Shown in pieces: positions 9,640 to 17,929 of a stretch of 64,000 nt of DNA. A program made the position numbers and the translations under genes. Positions within the stretch are counted from its first letter, which is position 1; the number at the start of each line of letters is the position of its first letter. The notes beneath the pieces were generated by a model that made no database searches, was not told the DNA's origin, and worked only from the letters and a program-made list of their open reading frames with translations. This stretch comes from Arthrobacter castelli DSM 16402 (lineage in GTDB: Bacteria; Actinomycetota; Actinomycetes; Actinomycetales; Micrococcaceae): NCBI RefSeq assembly GCF_000430705.1, contig NZ_AUMN01000021.1, forward strand, positions 18,451 to 82,450. Direction: 5' to 3'.

Positions 9640-10214
9640 GGCCGTATCACCAAGACTTCGAACCCCAGGCCCCGGGACTTGGGTGAAAAGGGCGGCCCAC
9701 CAGCTTCGGAAGAGAGGCCACCCTTTCCAACTCGGGATCCTACCGATTCATGACGCGGGCTACGTGATCTAAGCAATACGCTCATCTTCGAGCGGTGCGA
9801 GTAATGACACAGGGGAGATGGTCTATATCAGAGTTCGGCTCCCTCCGGTAGGCAGTGGAAAGGATCCCCAGTCGCATCCGCTGCTTACCGGCCTTTCTTA
9901 CAAAGCCAGTTTGCGAATTTGCTTGGGCCACTGTCTATTCCCCGCTCCTAGGCACCCCGCACGGTTAGTCGAAATCTGGCTCTTTCGCTACGGTGCTCCC
10001 AGTATCTGCTTGTATCTGGATTATTCAATCGCTTTCAATGATACTTCTGCTTATGAGCGATGGGGGGCGCGAAGCGGTTGGGGTTCGGCGAACTGGCGTT
10101 GGCGCCTGTGATTCTGGGTATCTAGGAATCGCTCGGCCTTTCGTAGCCACGGTGCGCGCTAAACCATGAACGAATGCTCCGCGCCCTTATCCGGTAACTC
10201 GTAGTCGCCAGTTC
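9640..10214. other. Intergenic region without a supported gene
   Basis: No reading frame in these 575 bp resembles a protein. An imperfect 11-bp inverted repeat (9687-9697 with 9716-9726, one mismatch, 18-nt loop) follows the abiE operon and could act as its terminator, though no T-run follows. The rest shows no repeat, tRNA or transposon end that I can identify. Confidence 0.5.
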
Positions 10215-10598
10215 CTACTTTTCGACGTAGGTGCCGCCCATCTTCTCGGCCACAGCTTCCAGGTCCGAGCCGTTGATCGCCCAGTTCTCCCCCACGAAGG
10301 TTCCCACGCCCAGCTCGGCGTGGGTGAACTTGAGCAGTTCAAAGTTTTCTTCGTTCTCGAAGATGCTCAGTGCAGCCTCATCGCCGCATGAGCCGGACTC
10401 AGCAGAGAGCCCACCGTCATTATGTTCGTCCCAGTCGTCACATTGACCGCCCGCGTCGACGAAGGCCTGCTTGAGCTCTTGAACCGACTCGAAGCTGCCG
10501 CCACCCTCAGGTGGTCCCCCACAGCCGGCCAGCAGCGCAATAGTGGCAACAGCCGGGACGATGATTCCGATCCGGCGACGTGCTTTGGTGGTCCCCAT
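10215..10598 (-). CDS. Small lipoprotein of unknown function
   Basis: From the ATG at 10598 the protein is 127 aa: a basic start (MGTTKARRRIG), a hydrophobic stretch, and the lipobox LLAGCGG, so it should be lipidated and anchored outside the membrane. The mature part is acidic with four cysteines after the lipid Cys region (including GGQCDDW and SGSCGDE), perhaps one or two disulfides. The frame extends upstream, but that would bury the signal peptide; GGAGAG stands about 13 nt upstream of the chosen ATG. It is single and has no informative neighbour. I do not recognise the domain. Confidence 0.75.
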   Translation of the reverse strand: MGTTKARRRIGIIVPAVATIALLAGCGGPPEGGGSFESVQELKQAFVDAGGQCDDWDEHNDGGLSAESGSCGDEAALSIFENEENFELLKFTHAELGVGTFVGENWAINGSDLEAVAEKMGGTYVEK

Positions 10599-10923
10599 GT
10601 GTTTTATCCGTTCTCTCCAGCCGTTTCCGACCCCCGTGGAGATAGTGTTCCCTATGGTGCGGTGATAAACATTCTTTCCGCAGCCCCTGCAGCCAGTTGC
10701 GGAGCAGGAGCGTGGAGCGGTAGCGGTACTCATTTTAAGCAAGGATTGAGCTAAGGATCTCATCAGCCTCACCAGTCTCGTCTGCTGGGGACGCCGCCCA
10801 ATCCTGGATGTGTCCTAGGTGATGGATTCCACCACCTGATCTCACCGTCGTGGGCGTCCGGCATGTACAGCAGCTTCGAGGGGCCGTGATGCTTGGCGAC
10901 CTGACCGAAATCCGCGGCCATTC

Positions 10924-11816
10924 TTGCCGTTGTCCAGATGCCGGTGCTCGCACTTGCCCTGCTGCGGGTTGTCTCTGCTCGCGGCAGGCGTCTCCTCGAC
11001 AGGAACTGAACAGGAGACGGCGCCAGCGGCAAAAAGGCCGGCACCAAGTACGGCCAGTTCACCAAACAGGCGGCAGAGCAACCAGCTGCTGAACAGGCGC
11101 CTGAGACAATGCCGCTTGTTTCCGATGCCACACTCGCCGAGACCAGGGCTGAGTTGGACGCCGCCGGCGTGGGAGACTTCAGCATCAACACCGGATCCGA
11201 GGATCAAGCCGACGGCGGATGGATGGTTACCGAGCAGTCACCCATGAGCGGCATGTCCATCGATGCCAACACAACCGTCGAGTTGACCGTGCATTCGGCC
11301 AAGTTCATTGAAGAAGCCCAGGCAAAACGCGAAGCCGAGCAGCGCGAAGCCGCAGAAGCCGAAAAGGCCGCGAAGATGAAGGCAGCTACGGAACGCCCCA
11401 AAGCGGCCGAGAAAAAGGCCGAGCAGGAGGCAAAAGAGGCGGCAGCCAAAAAGAAGGCGGAAGAGGCAGCAGCGAAGAAGAAGGCCGCTGCCCAGGCCAA
11501 GAAAGCCAAGCGGACTGCGGTGTCCTCCGGTACCGGGGATGAACGCGTCGTGCGGTACTTCCTCGAATCTGACGCTCCGATCGACATCATCACCTGCACC
11601 AGCATGATCAACGGCGAAACAAGCCAGGAACAGGATACGACCGGCGCCCGGTCCAGCGTCGTGAAGGGCTATGTATTCGATGAGTTCGAATTCGGCGGCA
11701 GCTACTCGATGTACTCGTTTGGAGTGTCGGGACAGGCCGGCGCTGGCGCCAGCTACATCACCTGCCGTATCGAAGTCGAGGGACGACAAGTCGCCAAGCA
11801 AACCTCAACGGTGTGA
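10924..11816 (+). pseudogene. PASTA/MmpS-like secreted protein gene with decayed 5' end
   Basis: The frame from ATG 11109 encodes a PASTA-like domain (LAETRAELDAAGV to VELTV). A long Ala/Lys/Glu coiled coil (about residues 60-138) and an MmpS-like domain ending in SYITCRIEVEG follow. It has no signal peptide. In the next frame upstream, beginning with TTG 10924, GLSLLAAGVSSTGTEQETA looks like a lipoprotein signal with Val in place of the lipid Cys. One extra A in the run 11031-11035 would join the frames. The 5' end therefore appears broken, possibly more than once. The downstream frame might still be translated as a cytosolic fragment. Confidence 0.55.
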
Positions 11817-11850
11817 GTCGCAACGGTAAGTAGCGTGCTTCTCGCTTCGT

Positions 11851-12771
11851 TTAATGGCCGATGAGTAGTGCCTGTCGTGCGGCTTCGACGACCTCGGGTG
11901 TGAGCGCGTCGAGATCGTTCACTCTTTGCACGCGTTCGATTTGGGTGAGCAGTCGGTCGACGAGGCGGAAGTTGCCTGCGGTGATCCGCACGATGGTCGC
12001 GACGGCTGTCGCGTGAGCGACGCCGCCGTCGGTCGCGTCGCCGGCTGCAGGCAGCCGTGTGGCCAGGACCGCGGTGAGTTCGTCCGGGGTGAGTTGGCGG
12101 TATTCGTGGGCGAAGCCGATGCGGCTGTAGAGCTGTGGGTAACGGGCGAGGCGTTTCTCGATTCCGGGCATGCCGATGAGGATGACGCCCATGTGGTGAC
12201 GGTCGAAGTAGTCGCGGACTTGTTCGAGGCCGGTGGCTTTAAGGCGGTCGGCTTCGTCGATGATGAGCAGTTCGGTGCGTCCGCTGGAGCGGGATTCGGT
12301 GTGGACGTAGGGGTCTACGACGCCGTGTTCGGCAAAGTCAATGGCGAAGGAGATTTGTTGGCAGGCCCGCGGCAGTCCTTGGTCGATCTGCCGGGTGGTC
12401 GCGGCGACGGTGGGGGTGAAGAACGCGGTGCGGGCATCGAGCACACGTTGCGGAACGGGACCGAGGTCGTCGGGGAATATGGACTCCCATTGTTCCCATT
12501 CGTCGGCTCCGGCGTAGTGCCGGACGGAGAGGGTCTTGCCGACCCCGGGGGGCCCCCAGCAGAGGCCAATGTAGCGGTGGGCTCGGACGGTGTCGGCGAA
12601 TTCGGTGAACCGGCGATGCTCGTGAGTCGTCTGGAACGGTGGAAGCTCGGGTCGCGGCGGGGCGCTGGCGTTGACTTCCCCGAACTCACCGGTGAGGAAC
12701 CGGCGGCCGTCGTCACCCTTGCCGAGGAGGCTGTGTTCGCGCTTAATCGGTGGCATAGAGGCGCAATCCAT
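11851..12771 (-). CDS. tniB: TniB/TnsC-like AAA+ transposition ATPase
   Basis: The protein has Walker A GPPGVGKT, Walker B LLIIDEADR and a sensor region ILIGMPGIEKRLARYPQLYSRIG, the pattern of TniB/TnsC/IstB-type target-selection ATPases. It should form ATP-bound filaments on target DNA and recruit the transposase (family knowledge). Two starts overlap the end of the transposase gene: ATG 12771 (306 aa, given) and ATG 12756. Neither has a clear ribosome site, so translational coupling is likely. A longer in-frame extension upstream lies wholly inside the transposase gene and is unlikely to be translated. Confidence 0.85.
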   Translation of the reverse strand: MDCASMPPIKREHSLLGKGDDGRRFLTGEFGEVNASAPPRPELPPFQTTHEHRRFTEFADTVRAHRYIGLCWGPPGVGKTLSVRHYAGADEWEQWESIFPDDLGPVPQRVLDARTAFFTPTVAATTRQIDQGLPRACQQISFAIDFAEHGVVDPYVHTESRSSGRTELLIIDEADRLKATGLEQVRDYFDRHHMGVILIGMPGIEKRLARYPQLYSRIGFAHEYRQLTPDELTAVLATRLPAAGDATDGGVAHATAVATIVRITAGNFRLVDRLLTQIERVQRVNDLDALTPEVVEAARQALLIGH

Positions 12772-14191
12772 GTGGTGGCGGAGCGTCTTCGATGATTGCC
12801 GGCGCCGCGTCGACAGGTTCCGGGGGAACATACCGAGTGTCGGTGGGCAGCGCGTCGGCGAGGCTGCGGCGTTGCCGTAACTGTTGCTTAAGGTCACGCC
12901 GACGCCGTAACCGGGCGGCTCGGAGTTCTTCGAACGAGATGGATTCGGCGGCGAGCTCGGGAGCGATTGCGCGGCAGAGGTACGCGTCGTTGAAGTAGAC
13001 GCGGATCTCGCCGACGTCGCGCGGGTCGAACCGTACTGTCACGTGTTCGCCGACGTACGCGGCGAGAACGGGTGAGACGTACCGGGTGGAGGCGAACTGG
13101 ATGCCGTCGCGTTGGACCTTCCGCGTCGCAGCCGCGGTCAGCAGCAGCAGGTCGAGATCCTCGGGATGCGCTGGTGCACGCGGGATGAACCCCGAGGTGC
13201 CCCAGCGGTGGGCAGGGACTTCACCGGTTTCCGAGTGCGGACGCTGGTTGTACTCGGTGACGATGAACTGTTCCATAATCGCGTCGAGCTGTTCGATGGT
13301 CAGCGCCGCAGGTGTGATGGGTGTTCCGTTCGTGCCGTGCGGGATGTGTCCGGGCAGGTGCGGCAGAAGCTCGGTGGTGATGGTGCCGTAGAGGCGCTCA
13401 ATTTTCCCGCGACCTTGCGGGATGCCGATCCGGGAGTGGATGAGTTGGATGTGCGTGTCCAGGCACACTCGCTCGAGGCGGGCGGAGGTGAAGTCTGAGC
13501 CATGGTCGCTGTAGAGCACATCAGGCAGCCCGCACATGGTCCAGTCCGGATTGGTCTTGCGATTAACAGCTTGGTGCAGCGCAAGTGCTGTCTGCTCCGC
13601 TGTCGGGGCACCGGAGAAAAGGGTGTAGCCGGCAGCAGCGCGGGAATAGTCATCGAACACCACTGTCAGCCAGGGTCGCGCCGGGATACCGGTCTTGTCG
13701 AGGACCGCGACGTCGAGGAGCGTGTGGTCGGCTTGCCACTGCTCGTTCGGGCGCGTGGCGGTTCGGCGGAGAACCAGTTCGAATCGATCCCGGTACGCGG
13801 CATCGCCGTGTTGGGCGAGCGTGCGCAGGCCCGGGTCGATGGCGCCAATGACCGCCCGCACGCTGGAGTAGCTCGGCGCGGCGAGCCCCCGGTCGTGCGC
13901 GATGTCGCTCACGCGGCGATGAACGAACGCGGCCGTGGGCTCGGGCTGACGAAGTGCCAGCGCTTCAATCACCTCGATGAGCTCGCCCGGAATGCGTCTC
14001 GTTCCGCGGTCGGCCCGCCGGGAGCGGCCCAAGCCACGGGATGTCGGGTCAGCGCGGTACTTCGCGGACCAGCGCGTAAGTGTTCGCAGTGGCACGCCTG
14101 ATTCCGCGGAGATGCGCGTCCATGGGACACCGTCCTCATGCTGGCGCAGCAGAGCGACCTTATTTTCCGGAGTCAGCTGCGCCATGGCCAT
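12743..14191 (-). CDS. tniA: TniA/TnsB-like DDE transposase
   Basis: This is an rve-fold transposase of 482 aa. An N-terminal HTH (WTRISAESGVPLRTLTRW) precedes the catalytic core with Asp in WQADHTLLD, Asp in YSDHGSDF and Glu in QGRGKIERLYG. A Mu-type C-terminal beta barrel follows (YVGEHVTVRFDP). The catalytic triad looks intact. ATG 14191 overlaps the resolvase stop (TGATG); GTG 14194 and ATG 14185 are alternatives. Its 3' end overlaps tniB, consistent with one transcript. It probably works with the ATPase as a two-protein transposase. Confidence 0.88.
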   Translation of the reverse strand: MAMAQLTPENKVALLRQHEDGVPWTRISAESGVPLRTLTRWSAKYRADPTSRGLGRSRRADRGTRRIPGELIEVIEALALRQPEPTAAFVHRRVSDIAHDRGLAAPSYSSVRAVIGAIDPGLRTLAQHGDAAYRDRFELVLRRTATRPNEQWQADHTLLDVAVLDKTGIPARPWLTVVFDDYSRAAAGYTLFSGAPTAEQTALALHQAVNRKTNPDWTMCGLPDVLYSDHGSDFTSARLERVCLDTHIQLIHSRIGIPQGRGKIERLYGTITTELLPHLPGHIPHGTNGTPITPAALTIEQLDAIMEQFIVTEYNQRPHSETGEVPAHRWGTSGFIPRAPAHPEDLDLLLLTAAATRKVQRDGIQFASTRYVSPVLAAYVGEHVTVRFDPRDVGEIRVYFNDAYLCRAIAPELAAESISFEELRAARLRRRRDLKQQLRQRRSLADALPTDTRYVPPEPVDAAPAIIEDAPPPHGLRLYATD

Positions 14192-14829
14192 CACCTGCGG
14201 AGGTCAGATCTCGGGGCCGGGTCAGCCGCGGTGCCCGGTCCGGCGGTCACCCGTTCGGCAGGCCGCGGTGGCAGGTGGCGGTACAGGCTGGTGCGGGTGA
14301 TCCCCGTCTTGGACACGATCTCAGCAATAGTGTGCCCGACATCGCGCAGGTGCGTGGCGTAGGCCAGCTTGTCCGGATCCACCACTGAGGGCCGGCCAAC
14401 CCGCCGGCCCTTCGCCGTCGCCACCGCCCGGGCATGAGCGGCACGCTCAAGGGTGTAGGTCCGTTCCATCTGCCCGAACAACGCCAGCAGCACCACCGAC
14501 AGCTGGGCCATCGGATCCTCCGGGTTGGACGAATCGACCTTGATCGGATCAGCCAGGTTCCGTACCCCGATGCCGCGCTCAGAGAGGTCATGGATCAGGT
14601 TCAACGTGTCGCGCACCGTGCGCCCCAGACGGTCCAAGGTGTGCACCACGATCACATCGCCCTCGCGGGCGTACTCCAAGATTGCACGCAGACCGGGACG
14701 GTCAACCGTAGACCCGGACTTCTTGTCCACGTAGATTCGTCCGGCCGAGATGCCGACCCCGCCCAGGGCAACGATCTGTCGATCCAGGTCCTGCTTGACT
14801 GTCGAAACTCGCGCGTACCCCAATTCCAT
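14191..14829 (-). CDS. tniR: Serine resolvase/invertase (TniR-like)
   Basis: The protein has the serine recombinase N-terminal domain with the catalytic Ser in YARVST, the arginines in LDRLGRTVRD, and the long E helix. A C-terminal helix-turn-helix follows (HTIAEIVSKTGITRTSLYRHL). At 212 aa it fits the small resolvase class that separates cointegrates formed by replicative transposition. It is the first gene of the module and overlaps tniA by one base. The res site should lie in the 14830-15121 interval, where I could not define its repeats. Confidence 0.9.
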   Translation of the reverse strand: MELGYARVSTVKQDLDRQIVALGGVGISAGRIYVDKKSGSTVDRPGLRAILEYAREGDVIVVHTLDRLGRTVRDTLNLIHDLSERGIGVRNLADPIKVDSSNPEDPMAQLSVVLLALFGQMERTYTLERAAHARAVATAKGRRVGRPSVVDPDKLAYATHLRDVGHTIAEIVSKTGITRTSLYRHLPPRPAERVTAGPGTAADPAPRSDLRR

Positions 14830-15121
14830 ACGCTCAGCGTACCAATAGCTGGATCTGTACGGAACGCGCGAGACGCTAATCTAGGCCCTACCTTTGGGAC
14901 GAATATTGCTGGCTAGTACCGATCGATGCGATTAGTCGTTCCGAGCGTTCCACAACCAAGGTTGTGGATGGGGAATGGGCGGTTGTAGGAATACAACAAC
15001 TGCCAGGTGGGAAGACGATGTTGCCTGACAGTAGCTGAGCCCTTGCAACAGGACCGATGTAGCAGATTCCATGTAGATGCAGAGCAATACCTCTTCGCGG
15101 CGGCGGAATAGCCGAACCGGA

Positions 15122-16060
15122 TCATTTAGTGCGGTTTCGATACCAAGCGACGTCTTCGGGCGGCAACAGCGGGCCACGTGTTGGCGGAAGGGTCTGAGTC
15201 GCCTGCCACAATCGCGTTGCGCTATACCAGTTATCTTGGGCGATCATCGATACCTGATGCCTGGTAAATCCGAATGGTGCAGCTCTTGATACCGCTTCTT
15301 CGAAGGAGCAGTTTGTCTCGCCAGGTAGAGGCACGATTTCGTGGTCGATTGCTTTTACAAGGCACCGCATAGTCACGGGTTCAGGGTAGGCAGCGTGAAA
15401 CACCTTCTGTTTGTGAAGACGCTCTGATGGGGTTTTGGCCAGTGCTGCAACCAGCCGGCCGAGGTCCTTGACGGAAATCATCGAGACTCGGGCTTGACCG
15501 TTCTCGATGTACCCGCCGCACAAATTCGTTAGAGCGACGATGCTTGGTATTACCCACCTGTCACCCGCGCCATAGATCAGGGCGGGGCGGATGACGATGC
15601 CGCCAGCATCAAGGACGGCTCTTTCCGCCTTTACTCTGCTCCGACTGGTTTCGGATTGCGGGCGTACACCGCTATGTTCTTCGACGCGATGGTGTGGCCC
15701 GTTGCCGTAAACAGAGACGCTGCTGATGTAGATCAATCGTTTCTTCCCTGTAGCCTGCACAGAATCGACGAGGTGCTGAGTTCCTTGGATGTTGACGTCC
15801 CTGTTCCGGTCGACATCCGGCCCGATGTATGAAGCCGCATGAATGATAGTGTCTGCTTGGGAACAGAGCTGTTGCATTCGCGCACGGTCGGTAATGTCGC
15901 CGCGCACGGGCGTTACCCCGTCGGGCAAAAACCTGCTGGCACTGCGGGTTACAGCTAGGGTATGGGCTTTGGTTCGACCCAAAGCATCGGCGATCGAAGT
16001 CCCGACGAATCCGGTCGATCCCGTAAGAAGCGTATCGGGTGTGAAGTTTGTTTTTGTCAT
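15122..16060 (-). CDS. NAD-dependent epimerase/dehydratase, candidate butyrolactone-maturation enzyme
   Basis: This extended SDR (312 aa) has the dinucleotide motif TGSTGFVG near its start, the catalytic region ISSVSVYG, and RPALIYGAGD in place of the usual PxxxYGPGD region. The usual YxxxK is weak: SRVKAE stands where it is expected, so the Tyr may be replaced. ATG 16060 has AAAGGA 7 nt upstream. It is divergent from the butyrolactone-receptor gene, and an AfsA-like gene lies just beyond. Similar epimerases accompany afsA/receptor pairs in other actinobacteria (I recall gblE in Rhodococcus jostii), so a role in finishing the signal molecule is inferred. Enzyme activity is not proved by the sequence. 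Confidence 0.8.
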   Translation of the reverse strand: MTKTNFTPDTLLTGSTGFVGTSIADALGRTKAHTLAVTRSASRFLPDGVTPVRGDITDRARMQQLCSQADTIIHAASYIGPDVDRNRDVNIQGTQHLVDSVQATGKKRLIYISSVSVYGNGPHHRVEEHSGVRPQSETSRSRVKAERAVLDAGGIVIRPALIYGAGDRWVIPSIVALTNLCGGYIENGQARVSMISVKDLGRLVAALAKTPSERLHKQKVFHAAYPEPVTMRCLVKAIDHEIVPLPGETNCSFEEAVSRAAPFGFTRHQVSMIAQDNWYSATRLWQATQTLPPTRGPLLPPEDVAWYRNRTK

Positions 16061-16142
16061 TGTGCGGTCCTTTGTGCTGGCGGTATTTGGCGCCACTAGA
16101 GTGGTCGCAAATTAGCAGTCGTCCCTTTGAGGAGTGGATCGG
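16061..16142. promoter_or_regulatory. Divergent promoter region with a receptor half-site
   Basis: These 82 bp separate the epimerase start (16060) from the receptor start (16143). CGGTATTT at 16081-16088 is identical to one arm of the palindrome upstream of the AfsA-like gene (17769-17776), but no matching second arm is present. It may be a degenerate operator for autoregulation. Confidence 0.4.
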
Positions 16143-16739
16143 GTGGTCAAGCAGCAGCGTGCACACTTGACGCGTCAGATGATCATCCGCGGCGCAGCTG
16201 AGATATTTGAAAAGTACGGGTTCGGAACTGCGAGTCTCCAAGACATACTGAGGACCTGTGGAGCCACCAAGGGATCCTTGTATTTTCATTTCTCGTCAAA
16301 GGAGGATCTTGCCCATGCAGTAATCGAAGAACAACATGCAAGGTCTTTTGAATCTCGACAGGAGGTCAGCCGCTCCTCGGCTTCCGCTCTCGAAACGATG
16401 ATTGCCATGTCTCGGCGGTTTGGCGAGCAACTGCAGACGGATCCGATCGTTCGGGCCGGGATTAGACTGACCCTGGAAGCGTCCAATTTTGAGAGGCCGG
16501 TCATCAGCCCATACACGGCGTGGATGTCAGAATATGAGGCGTTAATCCGCGTTGGCATTGAGCGGGGCGAAATCAACGATTCAGTGGATCCGCAAGACTT
16601 GGCACGGTTCATCATTCCAGCGTTCACCGGAGTGCAGATGGTTTCGGAAATATTGACCGGACGTTCGGATGTGGTGCAGCGGATCGAGGATATGTGGAAG
16701 TTCTTGCTTCCTTGCCTGAAAACAGGGCAGTGCACGTAG
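16143..16739 (+). CDS. Gamma-butyrolactone receptor-like TetR repressor (ArpA/ScbR family)
   Basis: The first 55 residues match ArpA/ScbR-type receptors closely: KQQRAHLTRQMIIRGAAEIF, then LQDILRTCGATKGSLYFHF with the recognition helix. The remaining 140 residues fit the TetR ligand-binding domain, and the total of 198 aa is normal. GTG 16143 is chosen over GTG 16134 because GAGGAG lies 8 nt before it. Such receptors repress promoters until a butyrolactone releases them. The gene is convergent with the AfsA-like synthase gene, with one base between the two stop codons, and divergent from the epimerase. Confidence 0.88.
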   Translation: MVKQQRAHLTRQMIIRGAAEIFEKYGFGTASLQDILRTCGATKGSLYFHFSSKEDLAHAVIEEQHARSFESRQEVSRSSASALETMIAMSRRFGEQLQTDPIVRAGIRLTLEASNFERPVISPYTAWMSEYEALIRVGIERGEINDSVDPQDLARFIIPAFTGVQMVSEILTGRSDVVQRIEDMWKFLLPCLKTGQCT

Positions 16740-16740
16740 C

Positions 16741-17715
16741 TCATTTGTCGTGTTGCCTGAGGGGTGGCAGTGGCTGTTTTTCAGGAGTGTGGTCGATAGT
16801 GGCCGGCGTCAACCGTCCGTTTAGCTTTGCGGCTTCTCCACCCTGTTGAGTTATACGCGCGGAAACTTCCACGGCCGCGGTGCTCCTTGGTCGCAACGAG
16901 TCGAGACGAACTTCTGCGGGGGTTGCAAGTTCGACTACGCGCGAAAAACTTCCTTCAAAAGTCGAGAAATCGAGTTCCGGGACGCCCAACTCGGCTCTTA
17001 CTGCTTGCCGAATGGATTCGATCAACAGCATGCCGGGGACGTGGTCGAGCGGATGATCGAAGAGGATTGGGTTAGATACATCCACACGTACGGGGCACAC
17101 CCCTGCTCCGTACGATGGTCCGATAACGACATTTTCCGCTCGGACATGGCCGACGCTTCCGGGGATCTGCATTTCTGAACCGGGTACCGGATGCTCTCCG
17201 GCCGTTGTGGATGCGCGCATGCGCTGATATACGCACGGCTTCACTATCCGTGCTCCACCGGTACCGGAGGCAAATGGCCCGTCCTCACCCAAGAATGTTG
17301 CTCTGGCCTGCAGGGATGAGACGACGGGTCCGGAGTGTTCCACACTGTCGACGTCTACGTCGATGTAGCCCTGTCGGGGTGCTTGTTGGTGTAGATTGTC
17401 GAGATACCTGCCGTGGTTGACTGATACATTGAGACCGCTCATGAGGAAGCGGTGTGTCAGCGGCACCCCGAACATTGCGTGGGCAACAAGAATCGTCACT
17501 TGGCGGATGGTTTCGGCCACCAGCAGACTGTCCGGTAGTCCGCTTGATCGATAAAAGGTGTGCCGACGGGGCCACTGCATGCCGCACCGGAAGGTGTTCT
17601 GCTGGGTTCGGCGGATCCCGGTCAGGAATACTTCCGATAGTGAAGCACGATGGACAAGTCGCCTGTCGACAGTCGAATTGAAGTCCATCTCATTTATCCG
17701 TACAGCATCGCGCAC
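16741..17715 (-). CDS. AfsA/ScbA-like butyrolactone biosynthesis protein (two hotdog repeats)
   Basis: The 324-aa protein has two AfsA-type hotdog repeats (about 15-165 and 185-320). Each repeat contains the E-x-I-R-Q signature: ETIRQ at 68-72 and ESIRQ at 233-237. Repeat 1 opens with VHRASLSEVFLTG, as in AfsA; repeat 2 has FDHPLDHVPGMLLIESIRQ. AfsA-type enzymes join a beta-ketoacyl chain to dihydroxyacetone phosphate to make the butyrolactone precursor. GTG 17715 follows GGTGAG; ATG 17688 is an alternative. A receptor-type palindrome lies 41 bp upstream, as expected for feedback control of signal synthesis. Confidence 0.9.
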   Translation of the reverse strand: MRDAVRINEMDFNSTVDRRLVHRASLSEVFLTGIRRTQQNTFRCGMQWPRRHTFYRSSGLPDSLLVAETIRQVTILVAHAMFGVPLTHRFLMSGLNVSVNHGRYLDNLHQQAPRQGYIDVDVDSVEHSGPVVSSLQARATFLGEDGPFASGTGGARIVKPCVYQRMRASTTAGEHPVPGSEMQIPGSVGHVRAENVVIGPSYGAGVCPVRVDVSNPILFDHPLDHVPGMLLIESIRQAVRAELGVPELDFSTFEGSFSRVVELATPAEVRLDSLRPRSTAAVEVSARITQQGGEAAKLNGRLTPATIDHTPEKQPLPPLRQHDK

Positions 17716-17755
17716 TTAAACTCACCCCATCCCCCGAATGACCACGACCACATAG

Positions 17756-17775
17756 AATACCGTCCAGTCGGTATT
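17756..17775. promoter_or_regulatory. Butyrolactone-receptor-type operator upstream of the AfsA-like gene
   Basis: AATACCGTCCAGTCGGTATT is an imperfect palindrome with 8 of 10 base pairs matched, including perfect ATACCG/CGGTAT arms. It resembles autoregulatory elements bound by ArpA/ScbR receptors. It lies 41 bp upstream of the AfsA-like start codon, in the promoter. It aligns at 12 of 20 positions with the palindrome at 21447-21466. Binding by the local receptor is inferred. Confidence 0.7.
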
Positions 17776-17843
17776 TCACAAAGTCGGATGATCGGCGCGT
17801 GTGATGGGTGTCGGGATGGACGCAGCCACGTGAATGGGATTGC

Positions 17844-17864
17844 CTTGGCTACGGTTTAGCCAAG
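17844..17864 (-). terminator. Hairpin after the ABC transporter operon
   Basis: CTTGGCTA (17844-17851) pairs perfectly with TAGCCAAG (17857-17864) across a 5-nt loop, 66 bp beyond the stop of the ABC ATPase gene. It separates the transporter operon from the AfsA-like promoter. There is no strong T-run. Confidence 0.55.
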
Positions 17865-17929
17865 CGGGTTGCATGAAGCAAGTCCCAGATAGACGGAGAG
17901 GTTAGCAATCATACGAATTGCCCGGCCCC

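Larger units (their letters stand above)
11851..14829 (-). mobile_element. Resolvase-transposase-ATPase transposition module (Tn5053/Tn552-like)
   Basis: Three overlapping minus-strand genes encode a serine resolvase, a DDE transposase and an AAA+ ATPase in the order R-A-B. There is no TniQ gene and no cargo between the module and its flanks. The ends are not firmly defined: TAGCGT at 11831-11836 and its complement ACGCTA at 14873-14878 face each other outside the genes, but matching beyond six bases is poor and no target duplication was seen. Confidence 0.75.

Noticed and set aside
9652..9730. Possible tRNA-like 3' half (CTTCGAACCCC)
   Set aside because: No acceptor stem or anticodon arm can be drawn on either strand.
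11926..12795. A 289-codon plus-strand frame
   Set aside because: It is antisense to the TniB/TniA genes and has only low-complexity Gly/Val/Asp-rich sequence.
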